DNA of 44,855 nucleotides from JANMDR01 sp031376425 (lineage in GTDB: Bacteria > Pseudomonadota > Gammaproteobacteria > Burkholderiales > Usitatibacteraceae), in the NCBI GenBank assembly GCA_031376425.1, contig JANMDR010000152.1, forward strand, positions 1 to 44,855, in the 5' to 3' direction. The notes under the pieces are model-generated. The model was given only the letters and a program-made list of their open reading frames with translations, made no database searches and had not been told where the DNA came from. Positions 15,357-23,196 of the stretch are shown in pieces. The translations under genes and the position numbers were made by a program. The stretch's first letter is position 1. Every line of letters begins with the position of its first letter.

Positions 15357-15854
15357 ATGAGAATGCTATTTATGCTCTCTTTCGTTGTTGCCGTCGCCGA
15401 AGCGCATGCGCAGGCTGCAACCACGCTTTATAAATCGATCGGGCCTGACGGCAAAATAACCTATAGCGATCAACCGCTAGCGCAGGCGCGCGATACGAAG
15501 ACGTTGACGTTTGCGAGCGCACCCGCAAGTCCGCTTTCAACCGAAACCCTTGCCTATATCGACCAACTGCAAAAATCCGCCAGTGCGCGCGCCGCAGCTC
15601 CGGCTGCAGTCAGTACCCCAGTGCTTTATTCGGCATCGTGGTGCGGTTATTGCAAACAAGCCAAAGCCTACTTGGCCCGCAAACAAGTTGCGTATAGCGA
15701 AGTGGATATCGACATCAAAGACGGCCTCGCCGCTTATGTACGCGCAGGCGGAGGTGGTGGAAAAGGCGTGCCGCTTTTAGTTGCGAATGGCAAAAGTATG
15801 TTTGGCTTCTCGGCCGCTAGCTACGATAAGCTTTTAGCCGTTCCGAAGAAATAA
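15357..15854 (+). CDS. DUF4124 and glutaredoxin secreted protein
   Basis: 165 residues. The signal peptide ends in EAHAQA. DUF4124 at about 22-42 reads LYKSIGPDGKITYSDQP. A glutaredoxin domain at about 87-160 has SASWCGYCKQAKAYL (Cys96, Cys99) and the cis-proline GVPLLVANG with a glycine-rich insertion before it. The normal CxxC pair suggests thiol-disulfide activity in the periplasm. The frame is open from 15300, but the ATG at 15357 has AAAGGA five bases before it and starts a clean signal peptide. It is a paralogue of 6349-6984, which has an abnormal CxxxC. Confidence 0.82.
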   Translation: MRMLFMLSFVVAVAEAHAQAATTLYKSIGPDGKITYSDQPLAQARDTKTLTFASAPASPLSTETLAYIDQLQKSASARAAAPAAVSTPVLYSASWCGYCKQAKAYLARKQVAYSEVDIDIKDGLAAYVRAGGGGGKGVPLLVANGKSMFGFSAASYDKLLAVPKK

Positions 15855-16030
15855 TATCTTCAAGGTGGTGATGCAAATTGTGCAAAAAGGCAGAGCTAAT
15901 ACTATTTCACCAGTATATTTATAATCCCCGGAAACAGGTTGTAATAGGCTGTCTAAAGCGCCATTTGCGCTATATCAAACTGTTGCGTGGCATTAGCTCA
16001 ACTAAAATTAGCAGACATAAATTTAAAGCG

Positions 16031-17308
16031 CTATCGCGCTAACTGCTTAGCCCGTCGTCTCGCAGTCAAGGCGCTATCCAAGGCCTCTTGCGCGCCTTCG
16101 CAAACGGGTGAGAACGCTAGTGCGGCTTCGGCTGTTTGCACGGCTTCGTCATAGCGGCGATTTTGCTTGGCGTTTTTGCTTTGTAATAATAATTGGTCGC
16201 AATCTGGTAACGCACTGGCACTAGTGCGCGGCGGGTTGGTGGCTCGCGCGGGTGGAGACGGTGGACTGTTCGTGTCGCCTTTGTCTGTGGCCGCACGCAC
16301 AATGGCGTTGGCAGTTGCTTCTAATATGGTGTTCCAGCCGGATTGAATCGGATTGTTTTGTGCGTCTCTATAGGCCACTTCCGCTTTGGTAAATTCAGCC
16401 ATCGCGTCAAACGACTTATCAATGCGTGAGGCATTATTTGCCTGAGTCTTACCGCAAGCAAAATCATTGACGCCTAAGCATTTGCGCATCGCTTCCAAAG
16501 CTTGGTCGCGCAACTTTTCACGCGCTTTAATGGCGGTGTCTTGCGTTGTTAGTTGCGGCGTAGTGCGATCTAGTTTAGCGGCACTAGCAAGTGCTGCGCG
16601 GGCGGTATTTAAATCACGATTTTGTAAGGCGGACTGGGATTTTTTTAGTGCATCCACAGCGCTCTTTCGTGCCGCAATAATTTTTTCGGTATTGGTGCGA
16701 ATGAGACTTGATTCTGCATCAAGGTTGCGAATTTTTTCAATGGCGGCTTCAGCATTGGTGATGTCCCCAGCAGTAATATAGGCTTGGGTTGCAACGTTAA
16801 GTTCAGCTAATTCAATTTTCTTGAGCCAACTTGTTATGTAAAAATAGCCTGCTATTGCTGCAATCGCTAGAGCCAGTACGGCAAACCCAGCGCAACCCAA
16901 ACAACCGTTGCTTTTTTGTTCTTTGGGGGGTGGTGATGGTGGTAAGGACGATGATGACGATGAGGCCGATGAGGATGAAGGCGATACGGGCAAATTGGGT
17001 GCAACAGGTGCAGTGGTTGCAGTTGGCGGCGTTGCTACAGGAATAGGCGGCGGCACTGCCGCCGATGTTCGGGCCGGCGTCGTGTTTCCTAATCCTTCTG
17101 TTGCAGGTATAGGTGACGGTACAGCGCTTTCTAGCGGCTGTAGCGGGATTGGCGGTGGTTTGTGTGCGTTATCCGGTGATGGTGCTGGCTTACTGCTTGG
17201 TTTGTCATTTGTGGTGGTGCGCCCCGTCTCTTGTGGTGCACCGCAGAACGGGCAAAACAAAACCTTACCGCTTAATGGTTCACGGCACTTTGCGCATTGA
17301 AGTTGCAT
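16031..17308 (-). CDS. Zinc-ribbon, proline-rich, single-pass membrane protein
   Basis: 425 residues. An N-terminal zinc ribbon has C5-x2-C8 and C19-x2-C22 (CAKCREPLSGKVLFCPFC). A low-complexity Pro/Ser/Thr region covers 30-132, including a serine run near 110-121. One membrane helix lies at about 139-160, and a helical Ala/Arg-rich domain follows (165-330 and 370-425) that resembles TPR-like or coiled-coil repeats. If the ribbon is cytoplasmic, the helical part would be outside. It is the last gene of the tubulin-like operon, 75 bases after it. Function is unknown; a membrane adaptor for the tubulin-like protein is inference. The proline tracts KPPPIPLQPL and VPPPIPVATPP may be binding sites. 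Confidence 0.75.
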   Translation of the reverse strand: MQLQCAKCREPLSGKVLFCPFCGAPQETGRTTTNDKPSSKPAPSPDNAHKPPPIPLQPLESAVPSPIPATEGLGNTTPARTSAAVPPPIPVATPPTATTAPVAPNLPVSPSSSSASSSSSSLPPSPPPKEQKSNGCLGCAGFAVLALAIAAIAGYFYITSWLKKIELAELNVATQAYITAGDITNAEAAIEKIRNLDAESSLIRTNTEKIIAARKSAVDALKKSQSALQNRDLNTARAALASAAKLDRTTPQLTTQDTAIKAREKLRDQALEAMRKCLGVNDFACGKTQANNASRIDKSFDAMAEFTKAEVAYRDAQNNPIQSGWNTILEATANAIVRAATDKGDTNSPPSPPARATNPPRTSASALPDCDQLLLQSKNAKQNRRYDEAVQTAEAALAFSPVCEGAQEALDSALTARRRAKQLAR

Positions 17309-17383
17309 TAAGGCGAACTCAATTCGCGACGCGAGTTAGTTAGCGGTTTTCGGGTAATTTTTTTGGTAAGTAACACAACAATG

Positions 17384-20300
17384 CTATGTCGATTTAGGTG
17401 GTGGCATAAATGGTGGCGGTGCCGCTCCCATTGCCGCAAACTCTGGCAGTTGCAGCAGCGGCGTCCATGCAGCCAGACCATCACGCCAAGCCATCGTGTC
17501 TGCCGGTATTTGCTTCGCCGCTAGCCATTGCTGAATATGCGCTGCGGGGTGTGGCCCAGTTTGGCTGCTATTTACAAACAGGTGGTAGCTGTACACCGGC
17601 TGTGCTCCGAATGGTGGTGGCGGTGGCGCCGCGAACGGCGGCGGAGTGCCAGCGGCTGTTGTCGATGCCGCAGTTGCGGTTGCGCTGCCCGCAATGGTTT
17701 GCTGTAGAAAGTCAGCAAGAAAAAATTCTGCTTTCACACATAATTTGCGACGCGGTACTTGGCCTTCATCTACCTCACGTACTTCCCATGCGTAGGCATC
17801 AGCTTCCGACTTCTCAATGGCCTCAGACCAGCTAGAAAGCTTCGTATTTAGGGCGCTTTCAGACTGTTTCAATGTACCTGCGTCCATGCTGCGTGCCGCT
17901 TTATCATGTAGCTCGTTTGCTAATTGCAGTGCTACTGTTGTCGCAAAACCGCGTCGAGCAATCTCGGTGCCGCTTTCGTCAGGAACTAGTTTTGGACAAT
18001 AGGTTTGTACACTAAGCTGTGTGGCTAACTCCGCTAGCGCCAAGGTTTGCAACGGGGTCATTTCTTCTAGCTTGCTTTGGAGGGCGGCAACAATTTGTGC
18101 GCGGTAAGCAATCGGCAAACCGTTTAAACGGAACGCGCGTTCATTGCCCATACGGCGTATATCGCCACGCCCTACGCTAAATTGATATTGTCCGGGTGGT
18201 ACCGATTTTAAGCTTGGGTCGCGGGTAAAAATACGCAGCATGACGCAGTATAAATACACTTTAAAGTCATCACTTAAGCGCATTAATTCGTCAATGGACG
18301 GTGCCAGCGGATGTGAAAACTTAGTGAAGTCGTTCTGAGTGTGCAGTGGCACAATTTCCGACTCTTTTCGGTAGCTTACCCGCCAGCTTTCCAAGCCACG
18401 TAGATTCGTTAACGGCACACCAGAAAGCTCGCAATAGCAAGTGGCACGGCCATAGCGGCCCGCATCCACAAAACTAATTTGCTGCGGTGTTAGGCCTACA
18501 CCAGTGGGTAGTTGCGCAAATAATTCCTCGCGGAACGGTTCCCAATCTGCAGCGCGGCCAACGCCGACATAGCATTTAAACTGGTCAGGTTTTGGTTGGT
18601 AATCGGCATTGTGAGTGTCAATCCACGGCATGGAGCGCGTGAGCATTTCGCTAAATCGACGTTGCCGCTCGACGGGCGACATCGCTTGCAATGCGGTGAC
18701 TAGCGGGTCTTGCCAATTGGTGGTGCTCTGCATGGTGGCTGCAAAGTTCTGCGCGAGGTGTTTATCTGCTTTGCGGCGCAACGGGCCGATTAAAGCCGAG
18801 CGTAACTTAGGGTCGGCCAACATCGGAAAGAGCTTGCGCGATCCACCAAAGTCTTTAAACGCTTCATCTGCCCACGTCCGTAGGGTGGCTGAAGAAGGCC
18901 TATTTACAGGCATTTCTGCACCTTCAATTTTAATATAAGTAGCGTGCTCGCGCTTCATTTCATCTTGCACGATGCGTGATTGCTGGTTAATTTCCCCCAG
19001 TATTTCAAACACGGCGGTACGTCCTGCATAGAGGCGACCCACTAAGCCCGTCCATACATTATTGCCTTTGCTATCCACGCCTTTTTTATCGCCCAAAAAC
19101 GCAGAAAGTTCGCTCAGTAAACGGGCGGTTTCCTCAGCGGCCTTAGCGCGGATGTGAAATTTTAAATAATTACCAATCTCAAGTTTTAGCTGATTCAACA
19201 CTTCGCGCGCTTGCTTATCTTTGTTGGAAAAAATCGCGCTGCCTTTGGTTTCTTCTAAATTGCCTAGCAAGCGTTCAACTTCATAGGTACGCAGGGCATC
19301 GCGTAGTGCGGCATAACGTTCCGCGTTTTGCGCGACCATGCGAGCCACACCAGTTGCATTGTTATCGAGTTTGTCTTTGATTAGCTCAACCAGCGATAGT
19401 ACGTATTCCAAACCACCAAACTCTTTATTATCCAGATAGCTATAAAGTTGGGTTTCAATGTCAGCTTGGATTTTTTTCGATACTACAGCGCGTTGACGCG
19501 TTACCCTATCTTCGGTGGTATCGGCGCTGGAGTCTTGATCGCGCACGGCGTCCCGTTCTAGCTGCTTGATTACGGTGCGCACTTGCGCTGGCCAATCAGC
19601 GCGGTCAAGCGTTACAGCGATGGATTCACACTGCGCATCCACCTTTTGTTGTAGTCCCGCCAGTAGCGAGCCTTGGGCATCGCCAAGTAAAGTTTCTACT
19701 AAACCTACTTCTAAAAATTCAGTCGCAGTTAGCTTGGCATCGACCTTAGCGGAGAACTGCGGAAAGTCATTGAAGGCCACGGTTTTTAAGCCCATATTAT
19801 TGGCCATAAACTCTTCGCGTTGCTTGTCGGTGGCACGGTTATTCGCGCTATTGTCTGCACCAACACCGAAGAAGGCTTTAAGCATCTCGCCCGCCCATTG
19901 ATAGGAGCGTAAATCTTCGCGAGCCGACTGTTGAGTGTCTAAGGTAGCTTGACCGAAAGCGGAATAACCTTTGTGAAACATGAGCTTCATTTCGCCAAAA
20001 CGATTTTCTGGCACAGGCGGGCTAAACGGTGAGATTTTGTGCTGGCGTTGATTTACCGCAATAGAGCGTTTCTTGCGCGCAAAATCGGCGGATGCAAAAT
20101 CTTCAAACAAGGTATCGGCCACCATGTCATACACATCTTTAATATCTAAAGTGTGTTGCTGTGCCATATTGCCGGAATCAATCAAAAATACTTCATCATA
20201 CGGCTTTGCGGCTAAGCGCACGTCGCCCTCGAATTCATCCCAGCGCTTTACAAAATCAACCCCGCCGCGCATGCATGATTCTAATTCCATCAAGCTTGCA

Positions 20301-21067
20301 TAAGCATTGGCTTCGGTGCGATCTTTATTGGCACCAGCAAAGCCGGTAGGCAAAAATACATAGAGCTCCGTTTCGCTTGCCGCCAAAACGTCACTGGCTT
20401 GCTTTTTCGCCAACCAGCCCATATCTAAAAATGACCCACCGCCAGTTCCACCCGCAATGGAGCCAACCACCACAATACGAAACTTAGCGGAATCTAGTTC
20501 AAGACCAAGTTTTTGCAGTTGCTCTTCTTTGGATAAACCGGCTTTTAGGGAGGTTAATTTATTGCGAATTTTATTGCGGACCTTTTCGTACTTATCAAAA
20601 AAATATAAACGCGCCACACCGCGAATTTGTCCAGCACCTTTAGCAGGATCAATGCCGAGTTCACGAATTTTTTTAGGTGTAAGCGGTGACCATGAAGAAA
20701 TATGCGGAAAGCGTGCCAAATCGTCGTCAGATTCGCTATAGCGACCAATATCGAAGTTTTCAACAATACGTTCTTCATCGCTGAATTTAACCAGCTCATG
20801 CAGAGGATCGGCGCTGGTTTTACCTGATTCCACGATCGCACCTTGATCTAAATCGAAATGCATAAATTGCGCTACTGGAAATTCCGGCAATGTTTCAACG
20901 CGTACAGGCTGTGCCTGTCCCCATGTAGCGCTTAATATACGGCGGCGCACCCGTAGCAGCACCTCCATGCCGGTGCCACCTACAGCAATAAATAAGGTAG
21001 GGCGCAGCTTTACGGTTTGTTCTTGTTTTTTTAGGTCAGCGGCTAATGGCGAATTGGTTTCAGGCAT
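17384..21067 (-). CDS. Tubulin/FtsZ-superfamily protein with C-terminal GYF-like domain
   Basis: 1227 residues. The N-terminal part has a tubulin-type nucleotide site: LFIAVGGTGMEVLLRVR (GGTG 30-33), the acidic FDLDQG (71-76), the tubulin signature loop VGSIAGGTGGGSFLDMG (202-217), and FLPTGFAGANKDRTEANAY (238-256) for the base-contact region. This agrees with the Tubulin_2 family. A long helical region with charged stretches follows (about 500-1110), then a proline-rich linker (TPPPFAAPPPPPFG) and a GYF_2-like domain at about 1160-1213 (YHLFVNSSQTGPHPAAHIQ then AWRDGLAAWTPL). GTP binding and filament formation are expected from the family but not shown. An AAGGAAA ribosome binding site precedes the ATG. 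The neighbours are membrane proteins, pointing to work at the inner membrane. Confidence 0.85.
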   Translation of the reverse strand: MPETNSPLAADLKKQEQTVKLRPTLFIAVGGTGMEVLLRVRRRILSATWGQAQPVRVETLPEFPVAQFMHFDLDQGAIVESGKTSADPLHELVKFSDEERIVENFDIGRYSESDDDLARFPHISSWSPLTPKKIRELGIDPAKGAGQIRGVARLYFFDKYEKVRNKIRNKLTSLKAGLSKEEQLQKLGLELDSAKFRIVVVGSIAGGTGGGSFLDMGWLAKKQASDVLAASETELYVFLPTGFAGANKDRTEANAYASLMELESCMRGGVDFVKRWDEFEGDVRLAAKPYDEVFLIDSGNMAQQHTLDIKDVYDMVADTLFEDFASADFARKKRSIAVNQRQHKISPFSPPVPENRFGEMKLMFHKGYSAFGQATLDTQQSAREDLRSYQWAGEMLKAFFGVGADNSANNRATDKQREEFMANNMGLKTVAFNDFPQFSAKVDAKLTATEFLEVGLVETLLGDAQGSLLAGLQQKVDAQCESIAVTLDRADWPAQVRTVIKQLERDAVRDQDSSADTTEDRVTRQRAVVSKKIQADIETQLYSYLDNKEFGGLEYVLSLVELIKDKLDNNATGVARMVAQNAERYAALRDALRTYEVERLLGNLEETKGSAIFSNKDKQAREVLNQLKLEIGNYLKFHIRAKAAEETARLLSELSAFLGDKKGVDSKGNNVWTGLVGRLYAGRTAVFEILGEINQQSRIVQDEMKREHATYIKIEGAEMPVNRPSSATLRTWADEAFKDFGGSRKLFPMLADPKLRSALIGPLRRKADKHLAQNFAATMQSTTNWQDPLVTALQAMSPVERQRRFSEMLTRSMPWIDTHNADYQPKPDQFKCYVGVGRAADWEPFREELFAQLPTGVGLTPQQISFVDAGRYGRATCYCELSGVPLTNLRGLESWRVSYRKESEIVPLHTQNDFTKFSHPLAPSIDELMRLSDDFKVYLYCVMLRIFTRDPSLKSVPPGQYQFSVGRGDIRRMGNERAFRLNGLPIAYRAQIVAALQSKLEEMTPLQTLALAELATQLSVQTYCPKLVPDESGTEIARRGFATTVALQLANELHDKAARSMDAGTLKQSESALNTKLSSWSEAIEKSEADAYAWEVREVDEGQVPRRKLCVKAEFFLADFLQQTIAGSATATAASTTAAGTPPPFAAPPPPPFGAQPVYSYHLFVNSSQTGPHPAAHIQQWLAAKQIPADTMAWRDGLAAWTPLLQLPEFAAMGAAPPPFMPPPKST

Positions 21068-21135
21068 TTTAGTTTCCTTGGCAACTTCAAAATAGAACCA
21101 GCTTATTTACGTGGGCTATGTATGTGAGTTATGTA

Positions 21136-21179
21136 CGCGACTCATTTTCGTGACTCACTTACGTGACTCATTTTCGTGA
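21136..21179. repeat. 13-base tandem repeat between two operon genes
   Basis: Three full copies and a partial one with period 13: CGCGACTCATTTT, CGTGACTCACTTA, CGTGACTCATTTT, CGTGA. The array covers the stop codon of the three-helix membrane gene and the gap before the tubulin-like gene. It may alter the spacing or stability of the mRNA between them. Confidence 0.75.
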
Positions 21180-21674
21180 ATTAAGTAGCATTAAAATTAA
21201 TGCTACCGCTGCAATAAGCATCAATGGACCTACGTATAATAAATTCAAAAATTTGGCTTGGTTTACAATGCCCAACATGGCTGCTGTCGCTAAACTAGAT
21301 AGCAGGATAAATAGCCACCAACCGGCACCATTGGCGCGGCTCGGGCTATTTTTGCGCGAAACCAAAAAGTCGGAGTACGCTTTTTTTGCAAAGAAAAAAG
21401 CGATAAATAGCACGACCAAAACGCCCGCGCCAATCGCCATGTCGCGCGATGAGGTATCTGGCCGCGTATCCCCCCCCACTTGAATGAGCGGTGGATTGGC
21501 GTTGGTAGCCGGTGCGGTTGTTGGTGCTGGTGTGGGAGCAACCGGCGCCGCACTTGCAGGCGGTAATTTAGCGGATGCAGGTGAGTCACTAGGGGGTGGT
21601 TTAGGATTACCCAATTGACCTGTGCCTTCTTTGGGTGGAGGAAGTCTAAAACCTGAATTTTTATCGTCTGCCAT
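21168..21674 (-). CDS. Proline-rich three-helix membrane protein of the tubulin-like operon
   Basis: 168 residues. The N-terminal 75 residues are disordered and proline-rich (RLPPPKEG, PKPPPSDSPAS, then Ala/Pro/Thr repeats). Three membrane helices follow at about 79-97, 119-137 and 144-164. No known family was recognised. It lies 22 bases after the vWA-like gene and 100 bases before the tubulin-like gene. The proline tracts could be partners for the GYF-like domain of the tubulin-like protein (inference). Eight consecutive G at 21470-21477 encode Val66-Gly67-Gly68 just before the first helix; a slip there would remove all membrane segments. The stop lies inside a 13-base tandem repeat. Confidence 0.7.
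   Translation of the reverse strand: MADDKNSGFRLPPPKEGTGQLGNPKPPPSDSPASAKLPPASAAPVAPTPAPTTAPATNANPPLIQVGGDTRPDTSSRDMAIGAGVLVVLFIAFFFAKKAYSDFLVSRKNSPSRANGAGWWLFILLSSLATAAMLGIVNQAKFLNLLYVGPLMLIAAVALILMLLNSRK
21470..21477 (-). repeat. G8 homopolymer inside a coding region
   Basis: Eight G in a row on the coding strand within GTG GGG GGG GAT of the three-helix membrane protein. Such tracts are prone to replication or transcription slippage. Confidence 0.85.
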
Positions 21675-21696
21675 GATGTTGTCCTAATCGGTAAAA

Positions 21697-23196
21697 TTAT
21701 TTAATGCTTATTGTGTGACCGGGTATGATTTCTACAATGCTGGTGCTAAAAAGGCTACGCTTTATGACCCCCAATTTTTCGCCTGCCGCGTTTTGAATTA
21801 CCGCTTGTTTAAAACGGCCAAGTGGAATTTTTTGGGTGTTGCCATCCGCTAATATTTCCACTTTTGCGGGTTTGCCCATCATACTCAAGGCTATAGCCAG
21901 TACGATTAATGCCAAAATACCCAGCGCGATAATTAGCAATAGCGGCCAGATTGGGTAGCTTATCCGAAGCGCTACCGGAATGCTGACGTTTGATTGTTTT
22001 ACCGTTGGCGGGAAAAACACCTCAGATAGCGGGTCTTGCGGAAAAGTATCGGCCAAGCGTTTCGTAAATGCAGGGCTAACGGCCAGTGATTGATCGCGTA
22101 CTTCGATATCAATGGCAGCGGCGCGAGTGATGGCCTTACCCATGAGCGCTAAAGATGACGGTGCCCATTTGCTGGGAATAGTAGTGGTGGGTAAAGCAAT
22201 ATCAAATTCAACACTTTGCGTTTGACCCGGATTAAAATTGACCAAACTGGCAGGCTTGGCATCCACTGCATAACTCCAGCCCTCGCCGCGAAGTTGTCCA
22301 AAAATAGTGCCTTGACGGATGGTATAGGGGTAAAAGCGATTTTCAACTTTAGTGCGCAGTCGTATTTGATTAAATGTGGAGGCGTCAAAGCGGGCATCAA
22401 CATCCAGCACTATCGTGCGGCCGTCAGTTGCAGTAGAAACCGTCACCCCTTCGCTGCCCACAATGGCTTCTGGCGTGAGCTTTAGGCTATCTTGATTCAG
22501 CGGCTTTAAGCGTGCGGGTGCATCGGTGAGTACCTTGGCGATAGTGCCGTTATCCAGCATAGTTTGTAGCGCTACGTCAGCTGCCTGACCATAAGCCAGC
22601 GCATACACCATGAGTCCGGAAGCCCCGTATTGCTTGCCTTGCACGGGCATTTTTAGGGGGAACGCTAAAGTACGGGTAATTGAAGCGTCGGTGTGCAACA
22701 ACTCATAGAACTCACGGTTTTTTGCCGCTGTTTCGGGGCTGTTGTTGGGGCTATTTTTGTTGTTAGTAAATATCCAAATAATACCGGATTCAGTACGGAA
22801 GCCTTGGGTAATAACCGCAGCTACGGCTTCCTGAAAATCGGTATCCGCTAAGGCACCGTTGGCCTTTTTTGCTAACTGAATATTATCAACAGCGGCGTCT
22901 AAGCTATTGCCCGCAGTGACATTGCTGATTTTTGGTGAGACATTATTGGGGCTAGATTGATTAAACGCAGCGACCAACAGCGGTGCATTCGGCTCCGCTA
23001 CGGTGTTTGCAAAGGCTTTTACCAAGGGCTTTAGCTGGGATTTGCTATCAACATAAAATGGTTCCATCCAACCAGAGTTTTGCACTAAAAAAGCCTGCGG
23101 CACGGCACCAAAACTAGCTCTAGCGCTAAATAGGAATAGGCTAAAGATGCCCAGAAGTAGGGCACCAATAAGGCGATAGTGAAATATTTTTTTCAT
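21697..23196 (-). CDS. Membrane-anchored protein with vWA-like domain
   Basis: 499 residues from the ATG at 23196 (a GTG one codon earlier is also possible). An N-terminal hydrophobic signal segment (LIGALLLGIFSLFLFSARA) is followed by a vWA-like domain at about 33-200: AFLVQNSGWMEPFY where the metal site DxSxS should be, DTDFQEAVAAV, and IIWIFTNN. The first Asp is replaced (Gln-Asn-Ser), so metal binding is doubtful. A beta-rich region comes next, then one membrane helix near 416-442 and a cytoplasmic tail of about 58 residues. The bulk is therefore periplasmic. The start shares one base with the upstream stop (TGATG), a sign of coupled translation. It probably links the envelope to the cytoplasmic tubulin-like protein. 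Confidence 0.72.
   Translation of the reverse strand: MKKIFHYRLIGALLLGIFSLFLFSARASFGAVPQAFLVQNSGWMEPFYVDSKSQLKPLVKAFANTVAEPNAPLLVAAFNQSSPNNVSPKISNVTAGNSLDAAVDNIQLAKKANGALADTDFQEAVAAVITQGFRTESGIIWIFTNNKNSPNNSPETAAKNREFYELLHTDASITRTLAFPLKMPVQGKQYGASGLMVYALAYGQAADVALQTMLDNGTIAKVLTDAPARLKPLNQDSLKLTPEAIVGSEGVTVSTATDGRTIVLDVDARFDASTFNQIRLRTKVENRFYPYTIRQGTIFGQLRGEGWSYAVDAKPASLVNFNPGQTQSVEFDIALPTTTIPSKWAPSSLALMGKAITRAAAIDIEVRDQSLAVSPAFTKRLADTFPQDPLSEVFFPPTVKQSNVSIPVALRISYPIWPLLLIIALGILALIVLAIALSMMGKPAKVEILADGNTQKIPLGRFKQAVIQNAAGEKLGVIKRSLFSTSIVEIIPGHTISIK

Noticed and set aside
16908..17300. A 130-codon plus-strand frame rich in Gly and Asp
   Set aside because: It is the shadow of the Pro/Ser-rich region of the zinc-ribbon protein on the other strand.
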